DNA from: an uncultured Treponema sp.
GTDB lineage: Bacteria; Spirochaetota; Spirochaetia; Treponematales; Treponemataceae
Reading direction: 5' to 3'
Assembly (NCBI GenBank): GCA_937893155.1
Contig: CALBGU010000013.1
Span: forward strand, 1-10,574
Length of the DNA: 10,574 nt
Shown: positions 1 through 5,162 of the stretch, in pieces
Position numbering within the stretch: position 1 is the stretch's first letter
How the letters are laid out: each line of letters opens with the position of its first letter
Program-made: the position numbers and the translations under genes
The notes under the pieces: generated by a model
What the model saw: the letters and a program-made list of their open reading frames with translations, nothing else
What the model was told of the DNA's origin: nothing
The model's database searches: none

Positions 1-593
1 GGCGAATGGATATTCCACAAATCAATTGACCTTATAAGGGCAGATATTGAACCAAAATACAGGGAAGGTGTACTCCAAAAAGTTGCCTTTACAGTATTTG
101 ATATTGCAAAAAAAGATAAAAATACAAAAATTGTATCTTTTTCAAGAATCTCAAAGTACTTCTCTGCTTCCTCTGAATTACAATCTGTCATACACTCCCG
201 ACGCTTGAAAAAAGCGTTCATTGAATAATTTGCAGAACCGCAAAACGCAAGAACAGGCTTATTTCTTTTAAACCAGATATAAACTTTTGAATGAATATCC
301 AAGCCATTTATTTTATATCTGCAAATAAACTTCGGCATTTGCTTATTGCTACTTATTCTTGAAATCAGATTGTTTATTCTGTCGTGTTTTTTCTCTGTAA
401 TTCCAGCTCCGCCAGTCATACCCAAAATCATATCAACAGAAAACTTATTGTTCTTGCCTAAATCAGACAAATTGATAAGATGTCGATAAATGCACTCTGT
501 ATCAGTAAAGCCTGTTATGATTTTAAGCGATGTACAGCCAAGCTCTTTAACAGGGTTCAACAGAATTTTATTCTCCAAATCTTCTGTATACAT
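1..593 (-). CDS. NgoFVII-family (PLD-type) type II restriction endonuclease, 3' end missing
   Basis: Partial gene; 197 codons are visible before the window edge, whereas family members are usually about 300 residues or more. I translated the minus strand by hand. Residues 101-103 are H-S-K and residues 119-124 read GSANYS, which together form the HxK...GSxN signature of phospholipase-D-fold nucleases. They are followed by RRECM (131-135) and an acidic helix, as in NgoFVII-type restriction enzymes, where the PLD domain cuts DNA and a C-terminal domain reads the site. The ATG lies 2 bases after the stop of the methyltransferase, and a GAGGAG ribosome site sits inside the methyltransferase 3' end, so translation is probably coupled. 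Role: cleavage of unmethylated DNA as partner of the adjacent methylase. After about residue 155 the frame turns hydrophobic and phenylalanine-rich, unlike the expected DNA-recognition domain, so the gene may be broken there. The family call is firm for residues 95-150; intactness is uncertain. Confidence 0.75.
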   Translation of the reverse strand, partial: MYTEDLENKILLNPVKELGCTSLKIITGFTDTECIYRHLINLSDLGKNNKFSVDMILGMTGGAGITEKKHDRINNLISRISSNKQMPKFICRYKINGLDIHSKVYIWFKRNKPVLAFCGSANYSMNAFFKRRECMTDCNSEEAEKYFEILEKDTIFVFLSFFAISNTVKATFWSTPSLYFGSISALIRSIDLWNIHS

Positions 594-595
594 AC

Positions 596-1657
596 CTACT
601 CCTCGATGTTTGCTTCCATTGATTCATACGGGATTCTTGCAAATGTCTTCAAAATTGCCTCAAAAATAACTTTCGCACCACTGCATGGTACTGCCATTCC
701 GATTTGTTTTCTTACAGATTCTTTGTTGCCAACAAAAACATAATCGTCTGGGAATGTTTGAAGCCGTGCGCGTTCTCTATTCGTCAACGCTCTTGGCTCT
801 TCCCAATGATAAACGTGCGTTCCTCCACCGCCAGAACCTGTAATAGTATACGACGGCAACGAAGGGTCAAGCCTTTTGTAAATTTGGCTCATTTTTGCTC
901 CGCGAACATTCAATTTTAAGTGCTCGGGCAGATTCGCATTAAATGCGTTTTGTCCGGGCAAAATATGCTTTAGCCGCTCAACAACTAATTTTGACTGCGC
1001 CGTTTTTTCATTATTTGCGGCATTAACTGGTATCGGAGGATTTTCAATAGCGTTTTTACAAGAAATATCTACATTTTGATATATCTTTGTAGACGGAATT
1101 TTGAATTCATACGGCAAATCATTTCTTATTCCAACGATGATAACCCTATGACGTGCTTGCGGAACTCCATACTGCTCAAACTTATATAAATTCGGATAAA
1201 TCTTGTAGCCTGCACTTTTCATTGCATCAAATATCGTTTGAATTGCTTTTCCGCCGTTTGCACTTTGCAATCCGCCAACATTTTCCGCTAAAAACCATTG
1301 AGGCTGTTTATCCTGCAAAACTTTTATGCCGTAAGAATACAGACCGCCAAATTTACCGTCAAAACCTTTCTGCTCGCCGACAATGCTAAAATCATTACAC
1401 GGAAAACCGAACGCAAATGCGTCTATATCGCCGAGATTATAAAGCCTATTAAAGTCCAATTCGCGAATATCACCGCAAATAACTGAATTAGGTCTTTGCG
1501 GACAAATATTTCTTGTATATGTTCCGCATGTATTTTCATCATAATCGTTTGCCCACTGATGAGCAATCTTCCAATCTGGTAAGCCAATATCTGCGCTAAC
1601 CGCACCTTTTGCCAATCCTCCCGGACCACAAAACAATTCACCAAGTCTAAAAATCAT
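596..1657 (-). CDS. DNA (cytosine-5-)-methyltransferase of a type II restriction-modification system
   Basis: Methylates cytosine C5 within a specific site using S-adenosylmethionine, protecting host DNA from the endonuclease encoded immediately downstream. The C5-methylase motifs occur in order (residues counted from the start chosen here): motif I LGELFCGPGG near the N-terminus; motif IV GFPCNDFS with the catalytic Cys around residue 87; motif VI ENVGG; motif VIII QARHRVIIVG; then a target-recognition region and motif IX (LDPSLPSYTITG); and motif X GNKESVRKQIGMAVP. The length of 353 residues is normal for the family. An in-frame ATG at 1699 adds 14 residues, but it has no ribosome site, while the ATG at 1657 has AGGAAAG 3 bases upstream and places motif I at the N-terminus, as in homologues. 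Pairing with an NgoFVII-type enzyme hints at a GC-rich site, but specificity cannot be read from the sequence. Third codon positions are A/T-rich, unlike the genes to the right, which suggests horizontal acquisition. Confidence 0.93.
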   Translation of the reverse strand: MIFRLGELFCGPGGLAKGAVSADIGLPDWKIAHQWANDYDENTCGTYTRNICPQRPNSVICGDIRELDFNRLYNLGDIDAFAFGFPCNDFSIVGEQKGFDGKFGGLYSYGIKVLQDKQPQWFLAENVGGLQSANGGKAIQTIFDAMKSAGYKIYPNLYKFEQYGVPQARHRVIIVGIRNDLPYEFKIPSTKIYQNVDISCKNAIENPPIPVNAANNEKTAQSKLVVERLKHILPGQNAFNANLPEHLKLNVRGAKMSQIYKRLDPSLPSYTITGSGGGGTHVYHWEEPRALTNRERARLQTFPDDYVFVGNKESVRKQIGMAVPCSGAKVIFEAILKTFARIPYESMEANIEE

Positions 1658-1799
1658 TTTCTTTCCTGCATTATAATATGACACGCTTATCATACACAAT
1701 TTTAACTTATTTTTCTATATATTCCTTGTATATTTCTGCATATCTGCCAAAAAAGCACAGCCTCCTTTTGCAATAACAGCGATTTATTTTTCTCGTTTC

Positions 1800-1829
1800 T
1801 TGACACACCCGCGCATTTCGTGATACCGT
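1800..1829 (+). promoter_or_regulatory. Candidate sigma70-type promoter for the MATE gene
   Basis: A perfect TTGACA at 1800-1805 is followed after 18 bases by TACCGT (1824-1829), preceded by TG at 1821-1822 (extended -10). A transcript would start near 1836, just ahead of the strong hairpin at 1845-1891 and about 85 bases before the MATE start codon. The -35 is convincing; the -10 is poor, so this is tentative. Confidence 0.45.
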
Positions 1830-1844
1830 TTTCCTCGAACGAGC

Positions 1845-1891
1845 AGCCGTGCGGCATAAGTCCAGTTACTTATGTTGCGCGGCTTTTTTTT
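1845..1891 (+). terminator. Strong intrinsic-terminator hairpin in the MATE leader
   Basis: The left arm begins AGCCGTGCGG and ends CATAAGT; the right arm begins ACTTATG and ends GCGCGGCT. They form a 17-bp stem in which all positions pair (14 Watson-Crick, 3 G-U on the RNA), around a 6-base loop. The stem runs directly into eight T residues (1884-1891). This is a textbook plus-strand rho-independent terminator, yet it lies between the likely promoter and the MATE ribosome site. It could end a very short RNA, stop read-through into the pump gene, or act as an attenuator. No upstream gene on this strand needs it. Confidence 0.75.
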
Positions 1892-1920
1892 ATCTCGCTT
1901 CTTTTTATTCGGAGGAAAAA

Positions 1921-3312
1921 ATGAAAGAAGATACCCTGTTAGGCACGATGAACGTGAGTAAATTGCTCTTAAAAACGGGCATACCAATGATACTTTCTAT
2001 GGCATTGCAAGCCGTCTACAACATCGTCGATAGCGCATTCGTGTCGAATATGACAGAGGGCGGCGAACAAGCATTATGCGCGCTCACCCTCGCATTTCCT
2101 GTGCAAATCCTGATGGTCGCGCTCGGCATCGGTACGGGGGTCGGCGTAAACGTCTTTGTATCCCGCACGCTCGGCAGCGGCGACAAGGCAAAAGCCGCGC
2201 ATATCGCAGGAAACGGCATAGTTCTCGCGCTCATTATTTACGCCGCTTTTTTGCTCTTCGCGCTTTTCGGCGTAAATGCGTATGTTCGCTCTCTCACCGC
2301 CGACGCGACCACCGCGCAAATGACCGCCGATTATCTTCATATCTGCTGTGCATACTCGGCAGGCATTGTTTTTTTCTCGATTTTTGAAAAACTACTGCAA
2401 TCTACAGGATTATCGCTCTATTCGACCATCGCGCAAGTGTCTGGCGCACTCACAAACATCGTCCTTGACCCCGTGATGATTTACGGATTGTTAGGATTTC
2501 CCGCGCTCGGCGTAAAAGGAGCAGCATACGCCACCGTTATCGGTCAATTCGTGTCGCTTGCCGTCGCACTCGCCCTGCATTGCACCAAAAACCGAGCCAT
2601 TCGCCTCACGCTCTCGTCTTTCTCCCCGTCCGCCGCGATAATCCGCGCCATATACGCAATCGGCTTCCCAGCAATCGTCGCGCAAGCCCTAATGTCCGTG
2701 ATGACCTACGGCTTAAACGTGATTTTCGCCCAACTCGGCAGCGAACTTGTAACCGCGTATGGATTGTATTACAAAATCCAGCAATTCATTTTGTTTATGG
2801 CGTTCGGCTTGAGAGATGCGATTATGCCCGTCGTCGCGTTCAACTTCGGCAAAAAAGATTTTGCGCGCGTCAATGACGGCATAAAATACGGATTGTTATA
2901 CACGCTGTTCTTGATGTTCTGCGGCTTATTGCTCCTCGAAATCTTCGCCGAACCGTTTGCGTCGCTCTTTTCGCTGTCCAAAAGCACCGAATCGCTCTGC
3001 GTGCTTGCTATGCGCATTGTGTCAATCAGCTTTTTGTTCGCAGGGGCAAACATCGCGCTGCAAGGCGTATTTCAAGCACTCGGGAACGGCGGCGCGTCGC
3101 TCATCATATCGCTTCTCAGGCAGCTCGCCGTCGTGCTTCCTGCCGCATACGCGCTATCGCTCATCGCCAAAGCCACAGGCAACACCGCCACGGTCTTTTT
3201 CGCGTTCCTCATCGCCGAAAGCATTTCGCTCGCCGCCGCATTTCCGCTCCTCCACCGCACAGGCTTGCATATCCGCCGCGTCTTTAATCTCACAATCAAA
3301 AAAGCCGCGTAA
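1921..3312 (+). CDS. MATE family multidrug/cation efflux transporter
   Basis: Integral inner-membrane protein of 463 residues with about 12 predicted membrane helices in two MatE halves. The family exports cationic drugs or metabolites in exchange for Na+ or H+. The N-terminus reads GIPMILSMALQAVYNIVDSA, the typical first helix of MATE proteins with the conserved P and VD, and the second half repeats the pattern (IGFPAIVAQALMSVMTYGLN). A GTG at 1849 is in frame, but it lies inside the terminator hairpin and has no ribosome site. The ATG at 1921 follows GGAGG at a spacing of 5, and the MATE homology begins there. It stands alone on the plus strand, diverging from the restriction-modification genes and converging with mazF. 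Its stop codon overlaps the first bases of the inverted-repeat element at 3311. Codon use is GC-richer than in the neighbouring methylase. The substrate cannot be inferred. Confidence 0.93.
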   Translation: MKEDTLLGTMNVSKLLLKTGIPMILSMALQAVYNIVDSAFVSNMTEGGEQALCALTLAFPVQILMVALGIGTGVGVNVFVSRTLGSGDKAKAAHIAGNGIVLALIIYAAFLLFALFGVNAYVRSLTADATTAQMTADYLHICCAYSAGIVFFSIFEKLLQSTGLSLYSTIAQVSGALTNIVLDPVMIYGLLGFPALGVKGAAYATVIGQFVSLAVALALHCTKNRAIRLTLSSFSPSAAIIRAIYAIGFPAIVAQALMSVMTYGLNVIFAQLGSELVTAYGLYYKIQQFILFMAFGLRDAIMPVVAFNFGKKDFARVNDGIKYGLLYTLFLMFCGLLLLEIFAEPFASLFSLSKSTESLCVLAMRIVSISFLFAGANIALQGVFQALGNGGASLIISLLRQLAVVLPAAYALSLIAKATGNTATVFFAFLIAESISLAAAFPLLHRTGLHIRRVFNLTIKKAA

Positions 3313-3451
3313 CCTCACCCCCAGCCCCTCTCCTAAAAAGAGAGGGGAGCATATATCGCCGAGAAAACCTTCCCTCGCCTCAATATATCTTTATTCGCCG
3401 AGAAAAAAATCTCCCCTCGCCTGCTAGGAGAGGGGGTCAGTGGGTGAGGTT
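3311..3451 (+). repeat. 141-bp inverted-repeat element (MITE/REP-like, CCTCACCCCC type)
   Basis: The ends are near-perfect inverted repeats. The left starts AACCTCACCCCCAG and runs to CCCTCTCCTA (3334-3335); the right is TAGGAGAGGGGGTCAG followed by TGGGTGAGGTT (3425-3451). They differ by two small gaps over about 27 bp. Inside, the left end carries its own perfect 8-bp hairpin (CCCCTCTC/GAGAGGGG, 3325-3347). Two direct repeats of the form CGCCGAGAAAA...CTCGCCT occur at about 3358-3381 and 3395-3421. There is no reading frame. Non-coding repeats beginning CCTCACCCCC with GGAGAGGGG ends are known as abundant dispersed elements in several bacterial phyla. The element fills the gap between the convergent MATE and mazF genes and could serve as a bidirectional terminator. 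The strand is nominal. Confidence 0.8.
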
Positions 3452-3462
3452 CATTCCCGATG

Positions 3463-3789
3463 TCAATCGACAAGCATTTCTCGGATAATTCGTTTCACTT
3501 CAAAAATCTCCTCCTGCGAAATCTTCCCAATTCGTTTCACAAGACGTACTTTGTCAACCGTTCGTATTTGGTCAAGCACAATCCACGCCGTTTTTCCCGC
3601 AAACATCATTTCAATTCGCGTCGGATATGCGTGAGACTTCGTCGTCATCGGCGCAATCATTACCGTATCGATGTTGTGATTCATCTCATCAGGTGAAATC
3701 ACAAGGCACGGGCGCGTTTTCTGTATCTCATGTCCAACTGTCGGGTCAAGATTCACCAAATACACATTGTATTGATTCACCATTCCCAT
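3463..3789 (-). CDS. mazF: MazF/PemK family endoribonuclease toxin
   Basis: 108-residue protein of the MazF/PemK fold, a normal length for the family. Members are sequence-specific mRNA interferases acting in the cytoplasm, blocked by a MazE-type antitoxin that wraps the toxin dimer. Visible family features are the first strand YNVYLVNLDPTVGHEIQKTRP (residues 7-27) with the G-x-E-x-x-K-x-R-P loop holding the catalytic Arg, then CLVIS, then VMIAPMTTK with the second-strand Thr/Ser, and the late segment IVLDQIRTVDKVRL, where QIRT-D is the typical MazF signature. The ATG at 3789 has GGAGG at a spacing of 7, so I keep it over the ATG two codons later. The start overlaps the end of the antitoxin gene by 13 bases, the usual coupling in mazEF operons. 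Its stop lies 11 bases from the inverted-repeat element, which may terminate the operon. Confidence 0.93.
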   Translation of the reverse strand: MGMVNQYNVYLVNLDPTVGHEIQKTRPCLVISPDEMNHNIDTVMIAPMTTKSHAYPTRIEMMFAGKTAWIVLDQIRTVDKVRLVKRIGKISQEEIFEVKRIIREMLVD

Positions 3790-4019
3790 TCAAACGCCTC
3801 CGAACACGGCATATCATCAAGCGTATCGTCCTTGTTTTCGTGCATACTGCAGAACGCTTCCGCCCACCCTGCACGCGCCTTTTTCTTTTCACCCGTCAAC
3901 AAAATGCCGCCGTCCGTAATCTCCATATCGACACTCTCTTTTGTCAAAAAACGCTCAAAAACAAACTTAGGAAGCGTAATTCCATACCCGTTCCCCGTCG
4001 CCGACACCGAAACCATCAT
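3777..4019 (-). CDS. MazE-like antitoxin with AbrB/SpoVT-type DNA-binding domain
   Basis: 80-residue partner of the MazF toxin. The N-terminal half (residues 2-50) fits a swapped-hairpin AbrB/MazE domain: SVSATGNGYGITLPKFVFERF has the G-N-x-x-x-I-x-L-P-K pattern, followed by the strand pairs VDMEITDGGILLTG. The C-terminal tail (residues 55-80) is acidic and aromatic (CSMHENKDDTLDDMP...EAFEWEW), as expected for the flexible tail that occludes the toxin's RNA groove. The ATG at 4019 follows a perfect AAGGAGG at a spacing of 6. The product would bind its own promoter with MazF. TATAAT (4038-4033) sits just upstream and overlaps the stop codon of the preceding gene. Since only 14 bases separate the two genes, co-transcription from further upstream is also likely. 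Confidence 0.85.
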   Translation of the reverse strand: MMVSVSATGNGYGITLPKFVFERFLTKESVDMEITDGGILLTGEKKKARAGWAEAFCSMHENKDDTLDDMPCSEAFEWEW

Positions 4020-4033
4020 CTTTTTCCTCCTTA

Positions 4034-4792
4034 TTATACCGCCCCGTTTTCTTCAGTCGCAGGATTTTCCTGTACTTGCTCCGTCGGCGCAGATTCGGCA
4101 GGCAAACCGCGCGCGCGCCGCTGGATTGAATCATTCATCTTCGTGATTTCCGCCTCCGCTTTCGCCGCAAAATCGCCGTACACCGCACTATTCGACATCG
4201 CCATTGCCGTCAGATACGGAACGAACTTGTCATTTATCAAACTCAACATCGGCTTTTTCAGAGAAGTCGCACTTTCTGCGCGCGCGGTATTCGCCGCCGT
4301 CAGCTCATCGCTCGCCGCATTAAATTCGTCCTGAGCAGAACGAAGCGACGCCACATATTCCGCCACGCCCTCCAGCTCCGCAATCGCCGACGCCATATCC
4401 TCCGCGCTCATATCCTTCAAGAAACTTTCAATAAGAGAACTTTCTGACGCATAGCTTTCGCTCGTAATTCCCTTGTATTTCGCCGCGATAGCCGCAACCT
4501 TTTGCGCCGCCGCTTTCTTCGTCGCCAGCGGAATCGCCTGATAGCCAGCAATCAGCGCAAACAACAACTTGATAATCTCATCGCGCTTGTTATCCAGAGC
4601 CTCCAATTTTGATGTCGCCTTGCTGCTCTTAATCGAAGTCGTCATTCTCACGGAAAAATCTTCCGCCTCGCTCATTACGCCGTGCAAATACACATCGTTC
4701 GACAGCTCCTCATACAACTTGTACAAACGAATCAACACCGCAACCAGCGTATCCAATTCCGTAACCCGAATATTCACTCGAATTCTTTTCAA
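4034..4792 (-). CDS. Helical DUF6261-like protein of unknown function
   Basis: 252 residues, almost entirely alpha-helical and soluble, with no signal peptide or membrane segment. It starts TTG (4792) with GGAGGG about 6 bases upstream. The order of features is a short basic N-terminus, a helix rich in L/Y (TLVAVLIRLYKLYEELSND), long Ala/Lys/Glu-rich helices (about 60-200), and a disordered Pro/Glu/Ala tail from about residue 220. The layout and length resemble the DUF6261 family of about 240-residue helical proteins. I recognise this by overall pattern, not by a diagnostic motif. No function is known to me. It is the first gene of a probable operon with the MazE/MazF pair (14-base gap) and lies directly downstream of the 41-bp dyad array, so it may be controlled by it. 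It could be a structural, phage-derived or defence-related protein; the sequence does not decide. Confidence 0.6.
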   Translation of the reverse strand: MKRIRVNIRVTELDTLVAVLIRLYKLYEELSNDVYLHGVMSEAEDFSVRMTTSIKSSKATSKLEALDNKRDEIIKLLFALIAGYQAIPLATKKAAAQKVAAIAAKYKGITSESYASESSLIESFLKDMSAEDMASAIAELEGVAEYVASLRSAQDEFNAASDELTAANTARAESATSLKKPMLSLINDKFVPYLTAMAMSNSAVYGDFAAKAEAEITKMNDSIQRRARGLPAESAPTEQVQENPATEENGAV

Positions 4793-4808
4793 AACGTCCC
4801 TCCGTTGT

Positions 4809-4837
4809 TATATAGTAAAAATATTTCTTTCTATCAA
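4809..4837 (-). promoter_or_regulatory. Candidate promoter for the DUF6261-like/mazEF operon
   Basis: On the minus strand TTGATA (4837-4832) is followed after 17 bases by TATATA (4814-4809). The start of transcription would fall at about 4802, at the edge of the GGAGGG ribosome site, giving a very short leader. The -35 coincides with the left arm of the outermost inverted repeat of the array, so a protein bound there would compete with RNA polymerase. Confidence 0.4.
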
Positions 4838-5154
4838 GGAACTTCAATCCCTTGATACATTTTTCCTCTTCTTGACAAGGGGCTTAAGCCCCTTGATACA
4901 ATATCATTCAATTACTCTCTAAACAAATCCCCTTGATACACAGTATATCTTCTTTCTTTTCCATTTACAAGTCCAATTATATAATATATCTTTCTTCTTT
5001 TTCTCAAAAGCACCGACATACACCGCGTATTTTCGCTCTTTGCACCTATTCCGTGCAGATACACAGTATATCTTCAATCCCGATTTCAGAATTACCGACA
5101 TACATCGTGTATGTTGCCACACCGAATGATTTTCGCGGTGATACAAAATATATT
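4813..5154. repeat. Array of eight to nine degenerate 15-bp dyads at 41-bp period
   Basis: This fills the 370-base gap between the ATPase/nuclease gene and the DUF6261-like gene. Plus-strand cores begin at 4854, 4895, 4935, 4976, 5017, 5058, 5099 and 5140 (steps 41, 40, 41, 41, 41, 41, 41), with a faint ninth at 4813. The consensus is SATACA-NNN-TRTATC with dyad symmetry: GATACACAGTATATC at 4935 and 5058 (identical), CATACATCGTGTATG at 5099 (perfect dyad), CATACACCGCGTATT at 5017, GATACAAAATATATT at 5140 and ATTATATAATATATC at 4976. The 4854 and 4895 units keep only GATACA. Flanks recur too: CCCTT before units 4854, 4895 and 4935, and ACCGA before 5017 and 5099. In five units a second inverted repeat lies at about positions 20-42: TATCAAGG/CCTTGATA, CAAGGGGC/GCCCCTTG, CTTTT/AAAAG, TGCAC/GTGCA and ACCG/CGGT. 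The array could be operator sites, a structured leader or a decayed minisatellite. Confidence 0.8.
4876..4895. repeat. Perfect 20-bp palindrome
   Basis: CAAGGGGCTTAAGCCCCTTG reads the same on both strands. It is the spacer dyad of the second array unit and abuts the next GATACA core. No T tract follows on either strand, so it is not an intrinsic terminator. It could be a protein-binding site or an RNA hairpin with a TTAA loop. Confidence 0.85.
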
Positions 5155-5162
5155 TCGCTCAC

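Noticed and set aside
1658..1699. Longer methyltransferase start at 1699
   Set aside because: No ribosome site is present, while ATG 1657 has AGGAAAG and places motif I at the usual distance from the N-terminus.
1670..1699. TTGTGT-18-TATAAT promoter for the methyltransferase
   Set aside because: The boxes are plausible, but transcription would start inside the ribosome site of the chosen ATG, so I did not list it as a feature.
1736..1891. Riboswitch upstream of the MATE gene
   Set aside because: I see no known aptamer core, and the likely promoter leaves too little RNA ahead of the hairpin.
1849..1920. N-terminal extension of the MATE protein from GTG 1849
   Set aside because: The extension lies within the terminator hairpin, has no ribosome site, and MATE homology starts at the ATG at 1921 behind GGAGG.
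3627..4334. Plus-strand frame of 235 codons opposite mazE and the DUF6261-like gene
   Set aside because: It is antisense to well-supported genes, low-complexity and Ser/Arg-rich, with no ribosome site or family features.
4919..5146. Minus-strand frame of 75 codons with a repeated KIYCVS-type peptide
   Set aside because: The repeated peptide is produced by the 41-bp DNA array; 41 is not a multiple of three, so the frame is not preserved between units, and there is no ribosome site.
4813..5154. CRISPR array
   Set aside because: Repeat cores are only 15 bp, degenerate and partly lost in two units, the intervening sequences share flanks and dyads, and there are no cas genes nearby.
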